From NCBI RefSeq assembly GCF_026342835.1, contig NZ_JAPEMI010000002.1, forward strand, positions 682,001 to 746,000: a stretch of DNA of 64,000 nt, written 5' to 3'. A program made the position numbers and the translations under genes. Below the pieces are notes generated by a model that was given only the letters and a program-made list of their open reading frames with translations, was not told where the DNA came from and ran no database searches. The stretch comes from Streptomyces sp. NBC_00154 (lineage in GTDB: Bacteria > Actinomycetota > Actinomycetes > Streptomycetales > Streptomycetaceae). Of the stretch, positions 47,182 through 55,736 are shown piece by piece. Each line of letters opens with the position of its first letter. Position 1 is the stretch's first letter.

Positions 47182-48575
47182 CACCGACGGCGGAGCGGGC
47201 GGCCAAGACCGTCGGCCACCCTCGGGGGCTGGGCCGCTGGCACCGCCTACCCATCGTGCTGCGCCTGGTCCTCGCCGTTGCCGTCACCATGTCCCTGGTC
47301 CTGAGTGGAGCGGCCGGCCTGGTGTACTGGCAGGTTCAGCAGGCCCTGGACGAACAGCTCGACGCGGACCTGGCCACCTACTCCCACGACCTGCGGGGCG
47401 ACCTGCTTGCCGGCCGCCGGCTGAGCGGTCCGGACGGCAGCGCCTACCAGATCCTCACCCCCCAGGGACGGATCACCGAGGCCAGCGACCTCGTACGGAC
47501 CCAGCACCTACTGAGGAGCGCGGACATCACCTCGGTCGCCGGTGGTGCAACCATCCGCCGCGACATCGGAGGCCTGGCCTCACTCGACCCGCACACGCTG
47601 CGGCTCAAGGCCCAGCGGGTCCGACTGCCCGACCGCACCGTGATCGCGGTCGCGGCCGTGCGCCGCGGTCACCGCGACGAGGCCCTGCGTGAACTGCTCG
47701 CCCAGCTCGCCATCGCCATGGGACTCACCCTGGTCGCCGCCTCCTACGTCGGCTACCGCACCGCCCGCGCCGCTCTGGATCCGGTGGAGCGCTACCGCCG
47801 CCGCGCCGCGAGCCTGGCCGACGGCACCTCCGGAGTACGGCTGCCCGTTCCCGAGGACCGCGACGACGAGCTCACCCGGCTCGGCCACACCCTCAACGAG
47901 ATGCTCGAGCGCCTCGAAGCCGCTGCAGAACGCGAGCGCCGCTTCCTCGCGGACGCCAGCCACGAACTGCGCACCCCGCTGTCCCTGCTGCGCGCCGAAC
48001 TCGATGTCGCCCTGCACCGGCCGCGCCCTGCCGCCGAACTCACCGAAACCCTCCGCTCGGTGGACAGCGAGGTCCAGCGCCTCATCGACCTGACCAACGC
48101 CCTGCTGGACCTGGAGCAGCTCGGCGGTACCGACCATCTCGCCCGCTCCCCGATCGACCTGCCCGAGCTGGTTGCCTCCGCGGTCGATCCCTACCGCGCA
48201 GTCGCTGCGCGGGAGCACCGCAGCATCAGCGTCGACGTGGCTCCCGGCACCGTCGACGTGGATGCCAACTGGATCCACCCGGCCATCGGCAACCTCATCG
48301 ACAACGCCCTGCGCCACAGCCACGGCGACATCCACGTCACCGCAACTGCCAACGGGCGCTTGCGCCTGACCGTCACCGACGAGGGACCCGGCTTCCCGGC
48401 CGACTTCCTGCCCAAGGCCTTCGACCGCTTCGCGTGCGCCGAGGCCAGCCGCACCAGCCCCGGCTCGGGCCTCGGTCTCGCCTTCGTCGCCGCGGTAGCC
48501 GCCTCTCACGGCGGCACCGCGCGCGCCGAGAACACCGGACAGGGCGCCACCGTCAGCGTCGATATCCCCTGCTGA
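47178..48575 (+). CDS. Sensor histidine kinase
   Basis: 465 residues. Two membrane helices (about 28-52 and 172-192) enclose a periplasmic sensor of about 120 residues; a HAMP linker (A-L-D-P-V-E-R-Y) follows. The phosphorylated His is in D-A-S-H-E-L-R-T-P (about 261), the N box in N-L-I-D-N-A-L-R-H, and G boxes in D-E-G-P-G-F and G-S-G-L-G-L-A. Translationally coupled to the response regulator through ATGA. The signal is unknown; the neighbourhood suggests phosphate or envelope stress. Confidence 0.88.
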   Translation: MTPTAERAAKTVGHPRGLGRWHRLPIVLRLVLAVAVTMSLVLSGAAGLVYWQVQQALDEQLDADLATYSHDLRGDLLAGRRLSGPDGSAYQILTPQGRITEASDLVRTQHLLRSADITSVAGGATIRRDIGGLASLDPHTLRLKAQRVRLPDRTVIAVAAVRRGHRDEALRELLAQLAIAMGLTLVAASYVGYRTARAALDPVERYRRRAASLADGTSGVRLPVPEDRDDELTRLGHTLNEMLERLEAAAERERRFLADASHELRTPLSLLRAELDVALHRPRPAAELTETLRSVDSEVQRLIDLTNALLDLEQLGGTDHLARSPIDLPELVASAVDPYRAVAAREHRSISVDVAPGTVDVDANWIHPAIGNLIDNALRHSHGDIHVTATANGRLRLTVTDEGPGFPADFLPKAFDRFACAEASRTSPGSGLGLAFVAAVAASHGGTARAENTGQGATVSVDIPC

Positions 48576-48784
48576 CCGGGGTCCATGACGCCAGGTGGCA
48601 TCGGGAGGAGAGGCAGGCCATGAAGGCCTCGTACACAGTGTGGCATCGGCCCTCCGGCAGCCGAGCGTGCCGCTCGCGGTGTCCGTGGCCAGGGTCTGGC
48701 TGGGCGACGGCCGGATCATGAGTGACTGGTTAGCGCGTGCGGGGCCCGGTGCCGACGGGCCAGTCCTTCTAGATGCCCGTGTGG

Positions 48785-49723
48785 CTATGCGGCGCCGGCG
48801 GCGTGCAGAAGGAGGTGGAGGTCGTGGGCGGCTTCGGCGCTGGACCATGCGGCGACGGCGAGGACCGCGACGGTGGCGAGGGTGAGTCCGCGGTGCAGGG
48901 TGAGCGGCGGGGCGAGGAGGGCCGCGACGCGGCGCGGCACCGGGCCGGCTCCAGCCAGCGGTCCCTTGTTGCGGCCGAGAATGCCGAGGGCCGCGCCGGG
49001 GGTGCGGGCGAGGGTGTGCCGGGCGGCCAGCGCGGCCTTGCCGACGGTGCGGGCGACGCGGGTGCGGTCGCCGGTGGCGTCGGCCGCGTTTTCGTCGGCC
49101 CAGCGCTCGATGGTGTAGGTGACCGCGGCGGCCAGCGGGCCGAGTAGTGGGTTGGCGGTGGCGCCCAGCTGGGCGAGGGCGACGAATAGGTAGTGGTACG
49201 CAGCTAGGTGGGCCCGCTCGTGGGCGAGCAGGATGGAGTGCTCCGCCTGGTCGAGGGTGTCGAGCATGCCGGTGGAGACGATGACGCGGCCGGGCAGGCC
49301 CGGCAGCGCGAAGGCGTCGGGGGCCTCGTCCTCGAGCACGACCAGGCCGTCGCGCGCGGGCATGCACGCCGCGTCGATGGCGGCCGCCGCGAGGGAGCGG
49401 GCGCGGCGCCAGAGCATCCGGGCCGCGGCGAGCACGGCGCCGCCGAGCAGCAGCCCGGCGATCAGTGCTACGGACAGTTCGGTGGGGTCTTGGCTCTGCG
49501 CGCGGTTCGCCGACCAGTCACCGAGGGCGGCAAGCAGTGGGATGCGGATCGCTGCGGTGGCCGCGAGCAGGGCCAGTGAGAGTGTGCTGGCCGCGCCGAG
49601 TCCCACCGAGGCGGCGGTCAGCAGCCAGGTGGCCAGGCGGGGTTCGCAGCGCTGGGTGAGCTGCCGAGCGCCGAGCGGGGCGAGCAGGGGTAGCAACAGC
49701 GGGAGATAGACGGCGATACGCAT
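48785..49723 (-). CDS. M56 family (BlaR1-like) membrane metallopeptidase
   Basis: 312 residues. Three or four hydrophobic segments; the zinc motif H-E-R-A-H is near residue 168, followed by E-R-W-A-D-E-N-A-A-D supplying the third ligand. No extracellular penicillin-binding domain is fused, so it is the short actinobacterial form. It lies 14 bases downstream of a BlaI gene, and by family knowledge it cleaves the repressor when a cell-wall signal is sensed. ATG start; SD is weak. Confidence 0.85.
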   Translation of the reverse strand: MRIAVYLPLLLPLLAPLGARQLTQRCEPRLATWLLTAASVGLGAASTLSLALLAATAAIRIPLLAALGDWSANRAQSQDPTELSVALIAGLLLGGAVLAAARMLWRRARSLAAAAIDAACMPARDGLVVLEDEAPDAFALPGLPGRVIVSTGMLDTLDQAEHSILLAHERAHLAAYHYLFVALAQLGATANPLLGPLAAAVTYTIERWADENAADATGDRTRVARTVGKAALAARHTLARTPGAALGILGRNKGPLAGAGPVPRRVAALLAPPLTLHRGLTLATVAVLAVAAWSSAEAAHDLHLLLHAAGAA

Positions 49724-49737
49724 GCGCGACCGGGCTC

Positions 49738-50127
49738 CTACCGACCGGGGCCGGTGTTGGGGTCAAGGAGCTGGCGCAGCAGTTCCTCGTCTGTACTGGA
49801 GAGCTCGTCGATGAAACGGCTCAGAACGGCCTCGCGGTCTAGCCGCTCGTCGAGAACACCGCGCATACGGCGGGCGGCGAATCCGTCCTCGTCGGTGACC
49901 GGTGCATACGCAAAGGCCCTCCCGCGTGAGGTGCGGGTGAGCAGCTCCTTGGCATACATGCGCGTGAGGATTGTCACCACCGTGCTGTAGGTCAGCTCGC
50001 CACCAAGGCGCTCGGCGACTTCACCGGGGATCAGCGGTTCGCCCGCCTGCTGCAGCACGGCAAGGACCTCGGCGCCCCGCTCACCGTTGGCCCGCTTGGG
50101 AGGCCGTCCCCGGGCGTCAGCAGTCAT
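49738..50127 (-). CDS. BlaI/MecI/CopY family repressor
   Basis: 129 residues. The winged helix includes E-V-A-E-R-L-G-G-E-L-T-Y-S-T-V-V-T-I-L-T-R-M, and the C-terminal helices E-E-L-L-R-Q-L-L-D form the dimer. There are no Cys for copper, so it resembles BlaI rather than CopY. Two TACA-N4-TGTA operators are just upstream in the shared intergenic region, so it should repress itself and the divergent glycosyltransferase/UppP/DedA operon. It is paired with the M56 peptidase. Confidence 0.87.
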   Translation of the reverse strand: MTADARGRPPKRANGERGAEVLAVLQQAGEPLIPGEVAERLGGELTYSTVVTILTRMYAKELLTRTSRGRAFAYAPVTDEDGFAARRMRGVLDERLDREAVLSRFIDELSSTDEELLRQLLDPNTGPGR

Positions 50128-50154
50128 GGGTTTTGCGTTCCCTCAATCGTCTTC

Positions 50155-50166
50155 TACAGTCGTGTA
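50155..50166. promoter_or_regulatory. BlaI-type operator 1
   Basis: TACA-GTCG-TGTA, 28 bases upstream of the blaI start. The core matches the TACA...TGTA consensus of BlaI/MecI operators. Confidence 0.75.
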
Positions 50167-50175
50167 AAACTTCAG

Positions 50176-50195
50176 CGTCTACAGCCGTGTAGACG
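50176..50195. promoter_or_regulatory. BlaI-type operator 2
   Basis: CGTCTACA-GCCG-TGTAGACG, a perfect 8-base inverted repeat with a 4-base gap, 21 bases centre to centre from the first operator... about two helical turns, which places both dimers on the same face of DNA. Confidence 0.82.
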
Positions 50196-50269
50196 TTGTT
50201 GTGTTCCGAGTGTGCCATGCGCCCCCACGCGAAGCGCAACGGTCCAGGCCACGAAAGGGGCCCTGCCGA

Positions 50270-51499
50270 GTGAAGATCGCTTTCCTGATCCACAACGTTT
50301 ACGGCATCGGCGGCACCATCCGCACCACGCTCAATCTTGCCTCGGCCCTCGCCGACCGCCATGAGGTGACGATCGTCTCGATGCTGCGCCACCGGACCAG
50401 CCCCCGGTTCACCATCGATGAGCGGATGACCCTGGTGCCGCTCGTCGACCTGCGCAAGGACGCCGCCGACACGGCCGACCCGCGGCTGCACCAGCCAGCA
50501 GAGTCCTTCCCCTCAGCGGAAAAGCGCCACAAGCAATACAGCCGCCTCACCGACCTGCGGGCTGAGGAGTACCTGCGCACCTGCGACGCCGACGTGATCA
50601 TCGGAACCCGCCCTGGCATCAATGTCTACCTGGCGCGCTTCGCACCCCGCCACGCGCTGCGCATCGCCCAGGAACACCTCACCCACGACACGCACAGCAC
50701 ACGCCTGCGCAGCCAACTCGCCCGGCACTATCGCGGCCTGGACGCCGTGATCACCACCACCGAAGCGGACGCCACCGCCTACCGGACCAGGATGCGCCTG
50801 CCCGGCGTGCACATCCAGAACATTGCCAACAGCGTGCCCCAACCCCACGTGCCGCCCACCGGCGGCAGCACCCAGGTCATCGCCGCGGCCGGACGCCTGG
50901 TCCGCGCCAAGCGGTTCGACCTGCTCATCGAGGCCTTTGCCAAGGTCGCGGCCGAGCGCCCCGACTGGTCCCTGCGCATCTACGGCACCGGCACCGACAA
51001 GGACCGGCTTCAGGACCTCATCGACGACCGCGGCCTGGCCGGGCGGGCAAGCCTGATGGGCGCGACCGCACACATCGAGGCCGAGTTCGCCCAGGCATCC
51101 ATCGTGGCGAGCGCCTCCGACGCCGAGTCTTTCGGCATGACCCTGGTCGAGGCAATGCGCTGCGGAGTCCCCGTGGTCAGCACCAACTGCCCGCTCGGCC
51201 CCGCCGAAATCATCCACGACGGCGTCGATGGCCTCCTGGTCCCGGTCGGCGACGCCCCGGCGCTCGCCGCGGCGCTGCTCGACCTCATCGACGACGAAGG
51301 CGCCCGCCGCCGCATGGGAGACGCCGCTCGGAGAGCCTCCAAGCGCTTCGACCCCGCGCCCATCGCCGCGACCTACGACGCACTGTTCACCGAGCTCGGC
51401 GCGACCCGCCGCTCCCGCGCCTGGCAGCGCGGACGCGGCAGGTGGCGCGCACGCATCGGCCGGTCCATGCGCCGCCTGCGCCAACCCCGCCACCCCTGA
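50270..51499 (+). CDS. GT4-type glycosyltransferase
   Basis: 409 residues. N-terminal Rossmann G-I-G-G-T-I-R-T-T-L-N-L-A (about 14), A-A-G-R-L-V-R-A-K-R-F-D-L-L near 205 and the nucleotide-sugar site E-S-F-G-M-T-L-V-E-A-M-R-C-G near 285, with E286/E294-type glutamates. Cytoplasmic or membrane-associated; the Arg-rich C-terminus may bind the membrane. GTG with AAAGGGG about 10 bases before. It lies under the two BlaI operators and 42 bases before uppP, so it may modify a teichoic-acid-like or lipid-linked glycan. Confidence 0.85.
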   Translation: MKIAFLIHNVYGIGGTIRTTLNLASALADRHEVTIVSMLRHRTSPRFTIDERMTLVPLVDLRKDAADTADPRLHQPAESFPSAEKRHKQYSRLTDLRAEEYLRTCDADVIIGTRPGINVYLARFAPRHALRIAQEHLTHDTHSTRLRSQLARHYRGLDAVITTTEADATAYRTRMRLPGVHIQNIANSVPQPHVPPTGGSTQVIAAAGRLVRAKRFDLLIEAFAKVAAERPDWSLRIYGTGTDKDRLQDLIDDRGLAGRASLMGATAHIEAEFAQASIVASASDAESFGMTLVEAMRCGVPVVSTNCPLGPAEIIHDGVDGLLVPVGDAPALAAALLDLIDDEGARRRMGDAARRASKRFDPAPIAATYDALFTELGATRRSRAWQRGRGRWRARIGRSMRRLRQPRHP

Positions 51500-51541
51500 G
51501 CAACACCCCCGCCCCATCCGCCGCACCCAGAGACGGAACCC

Positions 51542-52378
51542 ATGAGCGTCATAGGCATCGGCCAGGCCGCCGTACTCGGAGTCGTGGAAGGAATCACCGA
51601 ATTCCTCCCGGTCTCCTCCACCGGCCACCTCAAGATCACTGAAGGGCTGATGGGCATCCCCGTCGACGACACCTCCGTCGTCGGCTTCACCGCCGTCATC
51701 CAGGTCGGCGCCATCGCCGCAGTACTCGTCTACTTCTTCAAAGACATCGTGCGCATCGTGAGCGCATGGGGCCGAGGGCTGACCGACAAGCGTGAGCGGT
51801 ACCACCACGACTACAAATTCGCGTGGTGGGTCATCTACGCCACCATCCCGATCGTGATCGTCGGACTCGCGGCGAAACCGCTGGTGGAGGGGCCACTCGC
51901 GTCCCTGTGGGTCGTGGCGGGATCGCTGATCGTCGGCAGCGGGGTGATGTGGGCGGCCGACCAGATGGGACGCCACAAGCGCGGTGAGGACGACACCACG
52001 TTCAAGGACGCCATGCTGGTGGGCAGTTCGCAGATCCTGGCGCTGCTCTTCCCCGGCTTCTCCCGCTCGGGGGCAACCATGTCCACCGCGCTGATCCTCG
52101 ACCTGGACCGGGTCGCCGCGACGCGACTCTCCTTCTTCCTTGGCATCCCCGCCCTGACGGGCGCGGGCCTGTACGAACTCAAGGACGCAGTCGGCGCCGG
52201 AGTGGGCGCCGCACCCCTCGTCGTCGGGACGGCCGTCTCCTTCGCCGTCGCCTACGCCTCCATCTCCTGGCTCCTCAAATTCGTCGCCCGACACTCCTTC
52301 AACGCCTTCGTTGTCTACCGCATCATCGTCGGCGTTCTGCTCCTCGCGCTGCTCGGGACCGGAGCGCTCCACGCGTGA
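51542..52378 (+). CDS. uppP: Undecaprenyl-diphosphate phosphatase
   Basis: 278 residues with about eight membrane helices. E-G-I-T-E-F-L-P-V-S-S-T-G-H-L (about 16) and P-G-F-S-R-S-G-A-T-M (about 176) are the two signature motifs of UppP/BacA, containing the catalytic Glu, His and Arg. The enzyme dephosphorylates undecaprenyl diphosphate on the outer face to recycle the lipid carrier; extra copies give bacitracin resistance. It is second in the BlaI-controlled operon. Confidence 0.93.
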   Translation: MSVIGIGQAAVLGVVEGITEFLPVSSTGHLKITEGLMGIPVDDTSVVGFTAVIQVGAIAAVLVYFFKDIVRIVSAWGRGLTDKRERYHHDYKFAWWVIYATIPIVIVGLAAKPLVEGPLASLWVVAGSLIVGSGVMWAADQMGRHKRGEDDTTFKDAMLVGSSQILALLFPGFSRSGATMSTALILDLDRVAATRLSFFLGIPALTGAGLYELKDAVGAGVGAAPLVVGTAVSFAVAYASISWLLKFVARHSFNAFVVYRIIVGVLLLALLGTGALHA

Positions 52379-52502
52379 CCGTCGGCCGAAGCGTGTGGGG
52401 CGCGCGCCCGAGCGCCACGCCGGACACCGCCGCCCCACACACGTACCGCCCCCAGTTCCTGAAACTGGACCACGGGGGGCCACGACCCGGAGGACACCGC
52501 AC

Positions 52503-53135
52503 ATGAACGCGATCACCAACTGGCTCGGCGGCCTGTCCGGCCCACTGGTCTACGCGGTCGTCGGCGCCCTCGTGTTCGCGGAAGACGCGCTGTTCTTCGG
52601 CTTCGTCCTGCCCGGTGAGACAGCCGTCGTCCTGGGTGGCGTACTCGCCAACCCGGGACAGATCTCGGTCTATTGGCTCGCGCTGACGGTCGTACTTGCC
52701 GCCGTCGCCGGAGACACCGTGGGCTACATGATCGGCCACCACTTCGACCCAAGGATCTTGACGACACGAGCGCTGCGCCACCACGAGCAACGCATCGAGA
52801 AGGCACAGGACTTCATTCGTCGCCGGGGCCCAGAAGCAGTCTTCCTGGGCCGCTTCATCGCCTTCTTCCGCGCCATGATGCCCGCGCTCGCCGGCATCTC
52901 CCGCATCCACTACCGCCGCTTCCTGCTCTTCAACTCCCTCGGCGGCCTGGTCTGGGGAGTCGGCTTCACCCTGCTCGGCTACTTCGCAGGCTCCGCCTAC
53001 CAGCGAGTCGAGGCGGTCGCCGGGCGCGTCGTCGCACTTGCTGTCGCGGTTCTTGTGGTGGGCGGACTCATCGCGTGGCACGTGCGGCGTCGCCGCCAGG
53101 CAGTTGGGCCGGGCCCGCAGGACCGGAACGACTGA
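52503..53135 (+). CDS. DedA family membrane protein
   Basis: 210 residues. E-D-A-L-F-F-G-F-V-L-P-G-E-T near residue 27 and F-L-G-R-F-I-A-F-F-R-A-M-M-P-A-L-A-G near 120 are the conserved DedA (SNARE-associated) blocks with the functional Glu, Asp and Arg. Some DedA proteins flip undecaprenyl phosphate back into the cell, which makes the pairing with UppP meaningful. ATG at 52503 with GGAGGA about 9 bases before. Last gene of the operon; the frame downstream of its stop holds a phosphatase remnant. Confidence 0.88.
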   Translation: MNAITNWLGGLSGPLVYAVVGALVFAEDALFFGFVLPGETAVVLGGVLANPGQISVYWLALTVVLAAVAGDTVGYMIGHHFDPRILTTRALRHHEQRIEKAQDFIRRRGPEAVFLGRFIAFFRAMMPALAGISRIHYRRFLLFNSLGGLVWGVGFTLLGYFAGSAYQRVEAVAGRVVALAVAVLVVGGLIAWHVRRRRQAVGPGPQDRND

Positions 53136-53150
53136 CGCCCCGATCCGTTG

Positions 53151-53258
53151 CGTCACCATGCAGTCGACCTCGAAAACCTCGCCGACGCCCTGCTCGCCGA
53201 CCTCCTTCCGCCCGGCGGTGCCACCGACGACACCGCCCTGGTCATCGTGGGCCTATGA
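53151..53258 (+). pseudogene. C-terminal remnant of a PP2C phosphatase
   Basis: 36 codons read L-A-D-A-L-L-A-D-L-L-P-P-G-G, then A-T-D-D-T-A-L-V-I-V and stop, the last strand of SpoIIE-type phosphatases with the metal-binding D-D. The frame starts straight after the DedA stop with no start codon. Compare P-T-D-D-A-A-L-L-V-I at the end of the intact gene near 28 kb. Confidence 0.7.
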
Positions 53259-53504
53259 CCCGGCCCGCCACGCCCGCAGCAGCGCGCTCAGTCGGACAAC
53301 ATCGACGCCTCAGCACGAGGCCGGCCGACCGGAGCGCCGACCAGCCGTCGGTCCGACGGCCGAGCCGACCGACCGCGGATGCCGTCCTGCCGGCGATCCG
53401 GGTCTACAACTTCGTGCGCTGATGGGGCCGTTCGCCAAGTTCTCGGGCCAGTACCCGTGGGAGTGGCAGCCGACCGAGGCGTCCCGGCCTTTGGTGCACA
53501 CGTG

Positions 53505-54065
53505 TCAGGACGTGCCGCCGAGTTCGACATTCTTGGTCTCGACCGTCCCGGCAGTCCGCCCCGGCGCCGCCTGGTAGGTCCAGTACAGGTTCGTGTGCGC
53601 GATGACCTGGTCCGGCGGCGGTGCTCCCCATGCCGTCTGGTTCTCCGTCGTGTGGGCGTCGCTGACCAGGGTGACGTCGTACCCCCTGACGAATGCGCCG
53701 TGGAGCGTCGAGCGAATGCACGCGTCGGTCTGCGCACCGACGACGACGAGGCGCCCGGCCCCGAGGCGCGACAGGACGGTCTCGAGGGTGGTGTCCTCGA
53801 AGGAGTCGCCGTAGTTCTTCTCGACGAGCGGCTCGGCGTCGCCCGGAGTCAGCTCGGGGACGATCCGCCAGTCGTCGCTCCCCCTCACAAGCTGCTCGTC
53901 GGAGTGCTGGACCCAGACAACGGGTGTCCCTTCCCGCCGTGCCTTCTCAATGAGGTGGCCGACGTTCGCGACGACCGCGTCGCGCTCGTGAGCCCCCTCG
54001 ACGACGCCGTTCTGCACGTCGACGACGACGAGTGCGGTGTTCGGCCGATTCTCGAGTGTGGTCAT
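53505..54065 (-). CDS. Isochorismatase-like cysteine hydrolase
   Basis: 186 residues. The catalytic triad is visible: Asp in V-V-D-V-Q-N-G (about 16), Lys in V-E-K-N-Y-G (about 83) and Cys in G-A-Q-T-D-A-C-I-R-S-T (about 116). Relatives act on nicotinamide, N-carbamoyl compounds or isochorismate; the substrate here cannot be told. Starts with ATG, SD GGGGAG. It stands alone, flanked by a phosphatase remnant and the leader of the efflux gene. Confidence 0.85.
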   Translation of the reverse strand: MTTLENRPNTALVVVDVQNGVVEGAHERDAVVANVGHLIEKARREGTPVVWVQHSDEQLVRGSDDWRIVPELTPGDAEPLVEKNYGDSFEDTTLETVLSRLGAGRLVVVGAQTDACIRSTLHGAFVRGYDVTLVSDAHTTENQTAWGAPPPDQVIAHTNLYWTYQAAPGRTAGTVETKNVELGGTS

Positions 54066-54306
54066 GGTCTCCCCTTACTCACGCTGGGTTCCTCTGTCCA
54101 CGCACGGTAGACCCACCCACTGACAGTGGGCCGGAACGAACCTCGTACCCAGACCCACCCGTCCTTCGGCCGGCGTCCGACCGTTCTTCCGCTCCGCGGA
54201 GCGATCAGTCCCCGCACGTGCACCGGAACCGACTCACGCGGGTCATTCCGACAAGCCGTTGAACGAACCGCCGTGCAGCTCAACCAGCCCACGTGTCGTA
54301 ATCCGG

Positions 54307-54335
54307 TTGAAGGTCAAAGGGGCCGTGGGTACTGT
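54307..54335 (+). promoter_or_regulatory. Promoter of efflux gene
   Basis: TTGAAG at 54307-54312 and TACTGT at 54330-54335, spaced 17 bases. It predicts a start near 54342 and an untranslated leader of about 228 bases before the efflux start codon. Confidence 0.6.
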
Positions 54336-54345
54336 GCCCCGGGTG

Positions 54346-54405
54346 ATGAGCCCTGAGTCAGACAGAACGGAGCCGCCGGTCGCTCGGCGGCGAGTTGTTC
54401 TCTGA
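54346..54405 (+). CDS. Possible 19-residue leader peptide
   Basis: ATG at 54346 opens a 19-codon frame reading M-S-P-E-S-D-R-T-E-P-P-V-A-R-R-R-V-V-L, starting only about 4 bases after the predicted transcript start. A perfect palindrome AACCGATCGGTT follows the stop near 54407-54423. This layout resembles leader peptides that control chloramphenicol-resistance genes by ribosome stalling; the function is inferred from position. Confidence 0.4.
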   Translation: MSPESDRTEPPVARRRVVL

Positions 54406-54569
54406 CCGGTAACCGATCGGTTCTCGGTCGATCTCGCTTCCAGCGACCGGACATTCGTTCCGTGTGTCTGGTCCAGTTTCGACTCTCGCCCTCAGTTCGC
54501 GGTTGACGTAGGTCGATGCCCGGCGCGCGGATGCCTCTGCCCGCGTAGCTCAACGCTGGAGTCGACCTC

Positions 54570-55736
54570 TTGCCACTGTTCGTCTACGTCCTCAGCCTTG
54601 CCGTTTTCGCGCAAGGAACCTCCGAATTCATGTTGGCCGGGCTCGTACCGGGCATCGCCCACGACATGTCCGTGTCGGTGGCGGCCGCCGCGAGCCTGAC
54701 CTCCGCGTACGCCATCGGGATGATCGTGGGTGCGCCGGCCATGGCAGCACTGAGCGCCCGATGGCCACGGCGTCGAGCGCTGGCGGGCTTCCTGGCTGCG
54801 TTCATCGTTGTGCACGTGATCGGCGCGATCACGACGAGCTTCCCAGTGCTGTTCGGAACACGCATCGTCGCCGCCATCGTCAATGCCGGTTTCCTCGCGG
54901 TCGCGATGTCCGTCGCGACCACCCTGGCAGCTCCGGCGAAGCAAGCCAGAGCTACCGCAATCCTGCTGTCCGGGGTGACGCTGTCGTGCGTTGCCGGTGT
55001 GCCCGCGGGCGCGATGCTCGGCGATCGGTCCGGCTGGCGATCAGCGTTCTGGGCGGTCGCCGCCCTGTGCCTACCCGCACTGGCGCTCGTGTTCCGGTCG
55101 GCACCCGGCTCCGCGGCCCGTCACCACGACGTCTCGATCAGGCAGGAAGCGCGGGAACTGACGTCGCGACCCGTGCAGCTGGCACTGACTCTCGCAGCTC
55201 TGGTCAACGGGGCAACCTTCGCGACATTCGCCTACCTCGCCGTCATCGCAACAGACGTCGCTCACCTGCCTGACGGCGCGACTCCCGGGCTGCTCGCGGC
55301 GTTCGGTACGGGCGCGTTCGTCGGGGTCATCACAGCCGATCGTATCGGCGATGGACAGCTTCGGCGCGGACTGATCCTCGCCCTGTGCGCCCTGCCTGCC
55401 GGATGGGCGGTGCTGGCCGCGACCAGCACCCGGTCAGCCCCGTTGTTCATCGTGACGATCATCCAGGGCGGGCTGTCGTTCGGCATCGGATCGACGCTCG
55501 TCAACCGCGTCATGTTCGTCGCGTCCCGCGCCCCGTCACTGAGCGGGTCGTTCGCCACGGTCGCACTGAACGCCGGTGCGTTCCTCGGACCACTGCTCGC
55601 CGGCATCGCGACCGCAGCAACGCACGACTACCGAGACGTCGCGTGGGTCAGCGCCGTACTGGCCGCGACGGCGGCCGTCGTCATCTTCGCCTCCCGAAGG
55701 CGAGCCGTGCACGCAGACGCGAGGGAAGCCCGGTGA
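54570..55736 (+). CDS. Cmx/CmlR-type chloramphenicol efflux MFS transporter
   Basis: 388 residues, about 12 membrane helices. F-A-Q-G-T-S-E-F-M-L-A-G-L (helix 1), the motif-C-like G-V-T-L-S-C-V-A-G-V-P-A-G in helix 5 and L-V-N-G-A-T-F-A-T-F-A-Y-L-A are close to Streptomyces chloramphenicol exporters, including the closing A-L-N-A-G-A-F-L-G-P-L. The start is a rare TTG with GGAG at 8 bases, giving the correct N-terminus. Expression is probably controlled by the leader upstream. The IS481 remnant begins inside its stop codon. Confidence 0.82.
   Translation: MPLFVYVLSLAVFAQGTSEFMLAGLVPGIAHDMSVSVAAAASLTSAYAIGMIVGAPAMAALSARWPRRRALAGFLAAFIVVHVIGAITTSFPVLFGTRIVAAIVNAGFLAVAMSVATTLAAPAKQARATAILLSGVTLSCVAGVPAGAMLGDRSGWRSAFWAVAALCLPALALVFRSAPGSAARHHDVSIRQEARELTSRPVQLALTLAALVNGATFATFAYLAVIATDVAHLPDGATPGLLAAFGTGAFVGVITADRIGDGQLRRGLILALCALPAGWAVLAATSTRSAPLFIVTIIQGGLSFGIGSTLVNRVMFVASRAPSLSGSFATVALNAGAFLGPLLAGIATAATHDYRDVAWVSAVLAATAAVVIFASRRRAVHADAREAR

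Larger units (their letters stand above)
54066..54569. other. Non-coding leader region of chloramphenicol-efflux gene
   Basis: 504 bases. The first 230 probably hold the promoter of the hydrolase gene; the rest contains the promoter, leader frame and palindromes described separately. Confidence 0.5.
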
